A DNA stretch of 7,239 nucleotides from contig JADLCG010000011.1 in assembly GCA_020847355.1 (NCBI GenBank), forward strand, positions 1 to 7,239, read 5' to 3'. The position numbers and the translations under genes are program-made. The DNA comes from Anaerolineales bacterium. GTDB lineage: Bacteria; Chloroflexota; Anaerolineae; Anaerolineales; Villigracilaceae. The notes under the pieces are model-generated. The model worked only from the letters and a program-made list of their open reading frames with translations. It did not search any database and was not told where the DNA came from. Shown piece by piece: positions 1 through 5,718 of this stretch. Position 1 is the stretch's first letter; the number at the start of each line of letters is the position of its first letter.

Positions 1-2
1 AA

Positions 3-1613
3 TTAACCTCTTCTGCGGCGGGCGAGCCAAGTGGAAATGCCAAAGAAGACAATGAAACCGGGGATCACCAAAATTGCTAGAACAACGAGTACGATCAGGC
101 TGACGGATGATATGGGCGCCATCGCGCGGTGCGTGTTTTCGCGCGGGGTGATATTGATCAAGCCTTCTTGTTCTGCCGCCCAATCTACGGAGTTGATGAA
201 TAAATTGCCGTTTCCGTATGCGTCAAAGTTGAGGTCAGACGCAAATTGTGAATTACCCATAACGACAACGCGGCCTTTGGTGGCGGAGTTCTCGCCGGCG
301 ACTGCCATATCTAATGGACCTTGAATATCTACGCCTTGATCGTACTTATATTGATCTGTATTGTTGATTAGGCTGGTTTCGCCCCATGCATTGCCGGAAG
401 TGCTGAGCAAAGCAGTGAGCGTAATACCTTCGGCTGGGGTATTGGAGAGAGTAATACTGCGCGCTTGCGGCATAATTACGGCATAGGTGATGCTCTCAGT
501 GATCGGGTGTTGCCCAGCCGCTGCAGAGATTGCAAAGAGCGGGTTTTGATTTGAATTTGGATCGAAAATCAGATCGTGATTGAGCGTAATCCCCCAACTT
601 TTTTGGAGGTAATCTGCCAGCGGGTCGGCTGGCGCGGTTTCCGTCTCGCTTGTTAGAATCACGGGGTCTTCCATCACAACCAAGGAGCCGCCGTTATCCA
701 CGTATTTCTTCAATAAAGTTACTTCTGCCTGGGATACAGGCTTTTGAGGTCCAGCGATGATGATCGCGAGCGCATCATCTGGGATTTTGTTTTCAGCGAG
801 TAGGTTTAGGCTTTTAACCGTATAGTTTTTGGCTTCTAAAGTGCTTTTGGCGATGGAATACGAAAGGTTTTCGCCGCTCGATTGAAGGAGCGCTTCGCCG
901 TGACCTTCAAGAAAATAAACAACTCGTTCATTTGGGTGGGTGAGTTGAATGAGCGCTTTGACTATTTCGGTCTCGGAGGCAGAAGCGGCAACTTCTTGCG
1001 CTTTGCCCATAGCGAGGAGGATTTTTCCATCGCCGGTGATGCCCGCCTGACGCGCCGCAACGGGGTCTTGATCTGGGTCTACAAAAGTGTAGTCAAATTT
1101 TCCGTCGCTATTGCTTTTAATTTTTTCAAGCAACTGCGTGGCGCTGGCGGTGTCTGATTGTGAGGTGAAGAAGGCCGTGGCGGTGACTTTTTCCGGCAGG
1201 GTGGCTAGCGCTTGCAGGGTTTCTTTCGCTAGCGTGTTAGATTGATCTTCGGTCATATCCCAAGTTTTGCCGGGGTTTTGATAAATCAAAACGTTGAGCG
1301 TGATGAGAATGCCGACAAATGCAAGCGTGAGAATAAGCGAGTTGGAACCGTAGCGCGCTTGTCTGCCGCTCAGAAAGCGGCGAATAGCGTCTGGGTTCAT
1401 GATCGCAAAGTAAGCCAAGCCTAAAACGGTCAAAGCGGCGCTGATTTGCAGGAATAGATTGATTTTGTCTTTATATTCAAGCCCTTGCACGAGGCCCGCG
1501 CCGACGATGCCTTTTGTTACCAGCGCTAAGATCATCGCTAAAAAAGCTACCAAGGCGAGAATCAAGCCGGCGACGGCATAATACGAGTTTGTGTTTTTAT
1601 TTTTAGGAGCCAT
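3..1613 (-). CDS. GldG-like ABC transporter auxiliary membrane protein
   Basis: The product is a 536-aa membrane protein of the GldG / ABC_transp_aux type, the accessory subunit of a GldA-GldF-type ABC exporter; the substrate is unknown. Visible parts are three N-terminal hydrophobic helices (about residues 13-33, 53-72 and 91-111), the family-like stretch TWDMTEDQSNTLAKETLQAL at 117-136 leading into an extracytoplasmic domain, YTFVDPDQDP at 175-184, YFLEGHGE at 233-240, and a C-terminal helix (about 505-527) ending in RRRRG. An ATG at 1622 is possible and would add MAI. I prefer the ATG at 1613 because it overlaps the permease stop as TAATG and has GGAG nine bases upstream, whereas that GGAG directly abuts the 1622 codon. 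It is the last gene of the operon, its stop lies at 3-5, and any terminator is outside the window. In Bacteroidota this family serves gliding; nothing here supports that role. The family call is firm, the transported substrate is not. Confidence 0.88.
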   Translation of the reverse strand: MAPKNKNTNSYYAVAGLILALVAFLAMILALVTKGIVGAGLVQGLEYKDKINLFLQISAALTVLGLAYFAIMNPDAIRRFLSGRQARYGSNSLILTLAFVGILITLNVLIYQNPGKTWDMTEDQSNTLAKETLQALATLPEKVTATAFFTSQSDTASATQLLEKIKSNSDGKFDYTFVDPDQDPVAARQAGITGDGKILLAMGKAQEVAASASETEIVKALIQLTHPNERVVYFLEGHGEALLQSSGENLSYSIAKSTLEAKNYTVKSLNLLAENKIPDDALAIIIAGPQKPVSQAEVTLLKKYVDNGGSLVVMEDPVILTSETETAPADPLADYLQKSWGITLNHDLIFDPNSNQNPLFAISAAAGQHPITESITYAVIMPQARSITLSNTPAEGITLTALLSTSGNAWGETSLINNTDQYKYDQGVDIQGPLDMAVAGENSATKGRVVVMGNSQFASDLNFDAYGNGNLFINSVDWAAEQEGLINITPRENTHRAMAPISSVSLIVLVVLAILVIPGFIVFFGISTWLARRRRG

Positions 1614-2353
1614 TATCGCCATCTCCGAATTTCAATTGCAGTTGTGCCAACAAATAAGCCGAAAGCGGTAAGGCTTAAGAAGTAAACGATATCTCCGAGT
1701 TTGACGGTTCCGGTGTTGATTGCCGTGAAGTGATCGGAAATGCTCATGTAGCTGAAGATCTCTCCGCCGCTGGACATGAAGTTGGCAGGGATGCCAATTA
1801 CAAACCAAAGGATAAAGAACAGCCCGAGCGCGATAAAGTAGGATGCAAATTGATTGCTGAACATAGCGGAAATGCCCACGCCCAAGCCAAGCAATGCAAA
1901 CGTCATCAAGATAACCGCAATATAAGAAGATATTAGGAGTTTGTAATCAATGTGCGGGGTGATGAAGTTGTTATAGATAATTGGGTAGATTAATGAAAAA
2001 GCTACTAGGGTTAGCACAAACAACACAGACCCTAGCCATTTTCCGGCGACAAGTTCAAAATCGCGCACTGGGGCGGTGAGGAGTAATTCCAAAGTTCCCA
2101 TACGAGCCTCGTCTGAGAGCAGGCGCATCGTAATGGCTGGGCTAAGAAATAGCATTAGAAATACGAAGACCACGTTGAGAAAATTTGGGTCTGGGGCAGG
2201 AGCGCCATACATGCCTTGTTGTTGCCCATAGAGAAGCAGGTTGACGAAAAAAGCCCCGACCGAAAAGAAGATAACTAAAGCCACGATATAGGCTAACGGT
2301 CCGTTGAAGTAATTATTGTATTCGCGTTTGGCGATTGTCCAGATATTCTTCAT
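1613..2353 (-). CDS. ABC-2 type permease, GldF-like
   Basis: This 246-aa integral membrane protein is the transmembrane subunit of the exporter formed with the ATPase just upstream. Six hydrophobic segments are visible, at roughly residues 19-42, 57-77, 107-128, 138-163, 170-192 and 221-240. After segment 2 comes DEARMGTLELLLTAPV (81-96), a cytosolic coupling motif typical of the GldF/ABC-2 family that pairs with the ATPase. The N-terminus (KNIWTIAKREYNNYFNGPLAY) also matches the family pattern of an amphipathic lead-in followed by a Gly-Pro at the membrane. The length is normal for GldF-like permeases. The start at 2353 is preceded by GAGGA with good spacing, and the gene begins seven bases after the ATPase stop. 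Its TAA overlaps the next ATG by one base. Family assignment is confident; the substrate cannot be read from the sequence. Confidence 0.92.
   Translation of the reverse strand: MKNIWTIAKREYNNYFNGPLAYIVALVIFFSVGAFFVNLLLYGQQQGMYGAPAPDPNFLNVVFVFLMLFLSPAITMRLLSDEARMGTLELLLTAPVRDFELVAGKWLGSVLFVLTLVAFSLIYPIIYNNFITPHIDYKLLISSYIAVILMTFALLGLGVGISAMFSNQFASYFIALGLFFILWFVIGIPANFMSSGGEIFSYMSISDHFTAINTGTVKLGDIVYFLSLTAFGLFVGTTAIEIRRWR
1623..1626 (-). promoter_or_regulatory. Ribosome binding site deciding the GldG-like start
   Basis: The minus strand reads GGAG here, nine bases before the ATG at 1613 and with no spacing before the in-frame ATG at 1622. It lies inside the 3' end of the permease gene, so translation of the GldG-like protein is probably coupled to that of the permease. 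Confidence 0.6.
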
Positions 2354-2360
2354 AATATCC

Positions 2361-3293
2361 TCATTGCTTCTTTTTGCCTTCGTTGCTGGTGAGTTCGAGG
2401 AAGATTTCTTCCAAACTCATGCCCAGCGGACGCAGTTCCAATAAATCGTAGCCGGATTGAATAACTTGTTTGGCTACTTCCGGGCGGGCGTCTTTGCCGG
2501 AGGCGAATTCAAATTCAACCGAGCCATCCGCTTTGAGTTCAGCTTCTTCTACGCCTTTGACCTTTTGGATAACTTTAATTAGATCTTTATCCGCTTCGCC
2601 GCGCACGCGTAAAGCGACGCGCTCCGCGCCCGCCAGCCGCGATTGCAGATTTTCGGTGGTATCTTCGGCGATGATTTTGCCTTTGTTGATGATCAGCACG
2701 CGGTCGCAGATGTTTTGAGCTTCGTGCAGTAGATGGGTGGAAAGCAAAACGGTGCGTTCTTTACCAATTGCGCGGATTAATTCGCGGACTTCCACGACCT
2801 GCCCCGGGTCCAGCCCGATGGTTGGTTCGTCTAAGATCAAAACTTCAGGCTTGTGTAAGAGCGCTTGCGCCAAGCCGACTCTTTGGCGCATCCCTTTGGA
2901 AAGGTTGGCGATATAGCCGTTTGCGCGATCGCTCAAGCCGACCATCTCTAAAACTTCATCCACGCGATCTTCAACATTGGGGATTTGGCGTAAATCGCCC
3001 ATGTATTTCAGGTAGTCGAAGACTGCCATTTCAGTATAAAGCGGCACTGTTTCCGGCAGGTAACCTACTCGTTTGCGTACTTCCAGCGATTCTTCAACCA
3101 CATCATATCCGGCGACGGTAACTTCGCCGTCTGTGGGGGGCATGTACCCGGTAAGAATACGCATCGTGGTGGTCTTTCCGGCTCCGTTGGGACCAAGAAA
3201 GCCGACAATTTCGCCTTGTTGCGCGTCAAAACTCAGGTTGTGGACGGCGCGGCGCGCGCCATAGTCCTTTGTAAGACCTCTGACTTTGATCAT
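2361..3293 (-). CDS. ABC transporter ATP-binding protein, GldA-like
   Basis: This 310-aa cytosolic ATPase powers the exporter. The motifs are complete and in order: Walker A GPNGAGKTT (34-42), a Q-loop-position segment GYLPE (77-81) with Glu in place of Gln as is common in this subfamily, signature LSKGMRQ (131-137), Walker B VLILDEP (151-157), D-loop GLDP (160-163) and switch His187 in LSTH. The C-terminal part (about 220-305) is the small alpha/beta extension of DrrA/GldA-type ATPases, ending in SLEEIFLELT. The start ATG at 3293 has a strong GGAGAGG upstream. It is the first gene of a three-gene operon with an ABC-2 permease and a GldG-like protein, a standard set. The operon leader carries a promoter and possible RNA structures (3301-3434). 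DrrA-type drug or polysaccharide export is an alternative role, but the GldG-like partner argues for the GldAFG-type arrangement. Confidence 0.95.
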   Translation of the reverse strand: MIKVRGLTKDYGARRAVHNLSFDAQQGEIVGFLGPNGAGKTTTMRILTGYMPPTDGEVTVAGYDVVEESLEVRKRVGYLPETVPLYTEMAVFDYLKYMGDLRQIPNVEDRVDEVLEMVGLSDRANGYIANLSKGMRQRVGLAQALLHKPEVLILDEPTIGLDPGQVVEVRELIRAIGKERTVLLSTHLLHEAQNICDRVLIINKGKIIAEDTTENLQSRLAGAERVALRVRGEADKDLIKVIQKVKGVEEAELKADGSVEFEFASGKDARPEVAKQVIQSGYDLLELRPLGMSLEEIFLELTSNEGKKKQ

Positions 3294-3300
3294 TGCCTCT

Positions 3301-3359
3301 CCTTTTTAATTTGAAATTTAGATTTGCCTAAACTAACCAGCTTGTGGGCAATTAAAAGG
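3301..3359 (-). promoter_or_regulatory. Complementary arms that could mask the ATPase gene RBS
   Basis: On the minus strand CCTTTTAATT (3359-3350) is complementary to AATTAAAAAGG (3311-3301) with one bulged A. The second arm runs into the Shine-Dalgarno GGAGAGG of the ATPase gene. A smaller stem, TTTAG/CTAAA (3317-3321 with 3328-3332), lies in the enclosed loop. Pairing would partly sequester the ribosome binding site. It may be chance in an AT-rich leader, and there is no covariation evidence. Confidence 0.35.
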
Positions 3360-3385
3360 CACAGCCGCATGGATGGGCAGTGCCT
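3357..3385 (-). terminator. Attenuator-like hairpin in the ABC operon leader
   Basis: The minus strand reads AGGCACTGCC, a nine-base loop, then GGCTGTGCCT. This gives a 10-bp stem with one T-T mismatch, followed at once by TTTAATT, a short and imperfect U tract. It lies downstream of the predicted promoter (3405-3434) and about 60 bases before the ATPase start, where an attenuator would sit. I do not recognise it as a known riboswitch. Confidence 0.4.
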
Positions 3386-3404
3386 GTATTGTGTACCGTT
3401 GATT

Positions 3405-3434
3405 ACTATACAATAAGAGGAGTCTCAAAGTCAA
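3405..3434 (-). promoter_or_regulatory. Promoter of the ABC exporter operon
   Basis: The minus strand reads TTGACT (3434-3429), an 18-base spacer, then TATAGT (3410-3405), each hexamer one mismatch from the sigma-70 consensus. Transcription would start near 3398 and give a 5' leader of about 105 nt before the ATPase ATG at 3293. It is the best -35/-10 pair in the window. Confidence 0.65.
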
Positions 3435-3471
3435 GCGCGTATGCCGCTTCTAATCAAACCCTAATCTGTAA

Positions 3472-3491
3472 GCGCTCGTAAATTTGAGCGC
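3472..3491. promoter_or_regulatory. Inverted repeat, possible operator or activator site
   Basis: GCGCTC and GAGCGC form perfect 6-base arms around the AT-rich 8-base centre GTAAATTT. The site lies in the divergent intergenic region. Its centre is about 42 bases upstream of the start point predicted from the TATAAT at 3512, which is the usual position of a class II activator site. It also covers the place where a -35 would be expected and none is found. The regulator is unknown. Confidence 0.4.
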
Positions 3492-3511
3492 GGGCAGATT
3501 GACAGATGCTG

Positions 3512-3517
3512 TATAAT
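3512..3517 (+). promoter_or_regulatory. -10 box of the lipoprotein gene
   Basis: A perfect TATAAT lies 29 bases before the lipoprotein ATG, predicting a start near 3524 and a leader of about 23 nt. A perfect TTGACA at 3499-3504 is only seven bases away, too close to act as its -35 partner. The normally spaced position (about 3489-3494) is not -35-like. The following bases TTGCG are shared with the TATAAT at 6675. Confidence 0.5.
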
Positions 3518-3546
3518 TTGCGGGAAAATAATTCAAAGGAGAAATA

Positions 3547-3960
3547 ATGAATACAAAGAAACTCCCAATTTTGCTCGCCATCCTCGCTTTGGTCTTTTCC
3601 ACGCTCGCCTGCGCGTCTGGCGAACCCGGCTTGAGCAATGTCCGCACCGCTTTGGATGCAGACGGCAAGAACCAAACCTCAACTTTTTCTTCCACAGATA
3701 CGATTTACGTGGTGGGCGAAGTTTCCAATGGGGTGAAGGGCAATGTCGTTTCGTCCAAATGGCTGGTGGATAATGTTGAAGGCTATGAATCTGGCTCTGA
3801 AATTGACTCTTCCGACCTGACGCTTGACGCGGATTATACGGATTATATTGTCAACTTCTACTTCCAACCCCCAGATGGCGGCTGGCCCGCTGGAAGTTAT
3901 AAAGTCGAAATCTATTTCAACGGCGCGTTGAATACCACTTTGACTTATACGGTGCAGTAA
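3547..3960 (+). CDS. Small secreted lipoprotein, function unknown
   Basis: The product is a 137-aa predicted lipoprotein. Residues 1-21 form a signal peptide with Lys4-Lys5, a hydrophobic core LPILLAILALVF and a lipobox ending TLAC, so the lipidated residue is Cys22 and the mature chain has 116 residues. The mature part is Ser/Thr- and Asp-rich, with alternating short strands (TIYVVGEVSNG, SSKWLVDNV, YIVNFYFQPP) and a final WPAGSYKVEIYFNG (residues 112-125) followed by TLTYTV. This looks like a small immunoglobulin-like beta-sandwich; I have seen similar W-x-G-x-Y-x-V-x-I endings in extracellular domains, but cannot name a family. The start is supported by GGAG five bases upstream. The gene is monocistronic, with its own -10 box before it and a strong terminator after it, and diverges from the ABC operon. 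The lipoprotein call is firm; the role is unknown. Confidence 0.85.
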   Translation: MNTKKLPILLAILALVFSTLACASGEPGLSNVRTALDADGKNQTSTFSSTDTIYVVGEVSNGVKGNVVSSKWLVDNVEGYESGSEIDSSDLTLDADYTDYIVNFYFQPPDGGWPAGSYKVEIYFNGALNTTLTYTVQ

Positions 3961-3979
3961 GTATTCTTTTAGCAATCCA

Positions 3980-4017
3980 AAAAAGGAGCGAGCGCTTTAA
4001 AGCGCCCGCTCCTTTTT
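3980..4017. terminator. Bidirectional intrinsic terminator
   Basis: Two 19-base arms, centred between 3998 and 3999, pair completely except for one A-C mismatch (3991 with 4006). The G+C-rich part of the stem is flanked by an A run on the left (six A at 3979-3984) and five T on the right (4013-4017), so it works in both directions. It lies between the lipoprotein gene (plus) and the convergent membrane-protein operon (minus) and probably ends both transcripts. Confidence 0.9.
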
Positions 4018-4053
4018 ATTACTTTATGACTTACGCAGATCAAAATCTTTTGC

Positions 4054-4080
4054 CGCGAATTACGCGAATTGTCACGAATT
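4054..4080. repeat. Cluster of three CGCGAATT-type units
   Basis: CGCGAATT occurs at 4054-4061 and 4063-4070 and as CACGAATT at 4073-4080, a 9-10 base period, all outside genes. From memory, similar degenerate (C)GCGAATT / AATTCGTG clusters are dispersed between genes in many Chloroflexota and other environmental genomes. The surrounding 4030-4110, with ACGCAGATC before and CCGCGTGATT after, may belong to the same element. No coding potential is visible. Confidence 0.5.
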
Positions 4081-4143
4081 TTTTATCCAATCCGCGTGAT
4101 TAGGGACATCGTACCCGATAAGGTAAGTTTGCGGCTCGATCTT

Positions 4144-4163
4144 AGGGTTTTGCGTAAAACCCT
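4144..4163 (-). terminator. Hairpin after the beta-propeller gene
   Basis: AGGGTTTT and AAAACCCT form a perfect 8-bp stem around a four-base loop, starting four bases beyond the TAA of the minus-strand gene. No U run follows on the minus strand (AAGATC), so it is a weak or Rho-assisted terminator, or a 3'-end stabilising hairpin. The strong terminator at 3980-4017 lies further along. Confidence 0.35.
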
Positions 4164-4167
4164 GTAT

Positions 4168-5718
4168 TTATGAAAGAATCACCTGTCCGCAATACTCGCA
4201 TTTATCCATGCCTAATTCTAGCGTGCCGCCGCAGTTCGGGCAGGCGAAGGTTTCGGTTTTGACTTGATAGCCAGCCGTTTTGAACGCCGCTTCATTCTCG
4301 GCAAGGTCGCCGCGCAAGCGCTTGAGCCGCGCTAAATACGCCTCGCCAGACATCTCGCCGGATTTTCTCAAACGCTCCACATCCGCAATGGATTCTTTGA
4401 GCATTCTTCTTTCAGCTTCTAAACTTTCTCGGCTTTTATCTTGTAGCGAAAGTTTCGCTTCGGGCTTGGGCGGAATGGAAGCGAGGATCGCGGCGATGAT
4501 CAAGATGATAGCTGAGACGACTAGCCCAACGATCAGAGGCGTATATTGAAAACCGGGGATGGAACTCAAATGCACTTGATTGGTTTGCACTTCGTTTCCA
4601 TCGGCAATGACGACGTATCTTGCGCCGTTGAGTTTGCCAATGTCAATGCGCGTGATGCCTGAAGAATGTTTGGGCAGGTTGTTGCGCGAACCAGTCTCGG
4701 TGAAGACTGCCACGTTGCCTAGATCGTCGCCCAACACGGTTTCTTGCTTGCCGTCCTCGTTGATATCTAACCCGGCGATCTCGGTCACTTTATCTGAGAG
4801 CGAGCCTGACCAGATTTGTTTGGCGGTCGCGCCGTCGAATGCGAAAGCCCATACGCCGCCTTCTTTTCCGCCGACGACAAACTCGCGCGCGGACGGTTCT
4901 CCGTTGATTTCAACTTCGCGGACTTCGCTGATGGCTTGTCCAAGCGATTTTTCAAACAGCACGCTACCGTCTTTAGCGGAGTAGATTTTGAGATCGCCGT
5001 ATTCGCTTCCGCTGATAATTTCGCTGTTGCCATCGCCGTTTAGATCGTAGGCGCGCATCCGCCGAATTGGGTTTTGATTAACGCTCCAAACGGCTTGTCC
5101 GCTGGAATCGAAAAGGATTATCGAACCGCTGTGCGCCGCGGAGACGAAGTAAGTTTGTCCGTCAATTTTTGCGTCGTCCATGCCGCGTATTTCTTCCGTG
5201 CCGATGTTGGCATTCCAGAGCGTTTGTCCGTTCAGCGCTAGGGCGAGTAAATTGCCGGAAGTATCGCCGAGCAGAATTTGAGGTCCGGAAGGGAAGCGGA
5301 TGACAGCCACGCGCGCCGGCGCGCCCAAATTGACTCCAGTGGTCACGGTGGCGGCTTGCCCGTTGATGATTGTATCCACGCCGTTTGAATAGAAGACGAC
5401 GATATCTTCTACGTTGTCATTGTTGATATCGCCGAGCGTCGTTTTAGGGGTTGGATAATTAAGCGACCAGAGTTGACTGCCGTCGCCGTTATAGACTGTG
5501 ACGTTCTGGTTGTTTTGAATGAATAATTCCTCCTGCCCATCGCCGGTTAGGTCTATGGATTTCATGCTTTCGGCGGCGGCATACGGCTGAGACCAAGCGA
5601 CGTCAGCGTTGAATTTTTCCGCAGTCGCTAAGCCGCTAAAAGAAAATAAACCCGCAACCAGCATAACCAAGCAACTTAAAACGATTGCGACAATAAAAGG
5701 GATGATTTTGCGCTTCAT
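4168..5718 (-). CDS. FG-GAP beta-propeller membrane protein with zinc ribbon
   Basis: This 516-aa protein has an unusual domain order. Residues 5-30 are a hydrophobic export signal (ATA at 31-33 fits a cleavage site). Residues 34-390 form a repeat domain of FG-GAP/PQQ-like blades. Four Asp-rich, calcium-type loops are clear: DLTGDGQEE (56-64), DINNDNVED (97-105), DLNGDGNSE (225-233) and DINEDGKQE (318-326). They alternate with blade strands carrying a Trp, such as GSQLWSLN, GQTLWNANIG and GQAVWSVN. A TM helix follows (394-414), then a charged coiled coil (about 422-480) and a zinc ribbon with Cys493, Cys496, Cys507 and Cys510 (CPNC-X10-CEYC). Predicted topology is propeller outside, ribbon inside. 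The start directly follows the TAG of the upstream gene (TAGATG), with GGAAGG eight bases upstream, so the two are co-translated. Ligand and partner are unknown. The domain reading is confident; any signalling or scaffold role is inference. Confidence 0.85.
   Translation of the reverse strand: MKRKIIPFIVAIVLSCLVMLVAGLFSFSGLATAEKFNADVAWSQPYAAAESMKSIDLTGDGQEELFIQNNQNVTVYNGDGSQLWSLNYPTPKTTLGDINNDNVEDIVVFYSNGVDTIINGQAATVTTGVNLGAPARVAVIRFPSGPQILLGDTSGNLLALALNGQTLWNANIGTEEIRGMDDAKIDGQTYFVSAAHSGSIILFDSSGQAVWSVNQNPIRRMRAYDLNGDGNSEIISGSEYGDLKIYSAKDGSVLFEKSLGQAISEVREVEINGEPSAREFVVGGKEGGVWAFAFDGATAKQIWSGSLSDKVTEIAGLDINEDGKQETVLGDDLGNVAVFTETGSRNNLPKHSSGITRIDIGKLNGARYVVIADGNEVQTNQVHLSSIPGFQYTPLIVGLVVSAIILIIAAILASIPPKPEAKLSLQDKSRESLEAERRMLKESIADVERLRKSGEMSGEAYLARLKRLRGDLAENEAAFKTAGYQVKTETFACPNCGGTLELGMDKCEYCGQVILS

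Noticed and set aside
2768..3121. Plus-strand open frame of 117 codons
   Set aside because: It lies antisense within the ATPase gene, whose motifs are complete. Its product is Arg- and Pro-rich without any recognisable domain.
3..3293. Gliding motility operon
   Set aside because: GldA, GldF and GldG relatives occur in many non-gliding bacteria, and no other gliding gene is present. Only an exporter of unknown substrate is supported.
3499..3517. TTGACA and TATAAT, both perfect, read as one sigma-70 promoter
   Set aside because: The spacer is seven bases, far below the 16-18 needed, so they cannot act as a pair.
3679..3975. Minus-strand open frame of 98 codons
   Set aside because: It is antisense to the lipoprotein gene, which has a signal peptide, lipobox, RBS, promoter and terminator.
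4054..4080. CRISPR array
   Set aside because: The units are only 8 bases with 1-2 bases between them. There are no spacers and no cas genes.
5644..5718. Lipobox at Cys16 of the propeller protein
   Set aside because: The cysteine is in the middle of the hydrophobic stretch and is followed by more than ten hydrophobic residues, so it is not at a lipoprotein cleavage site.
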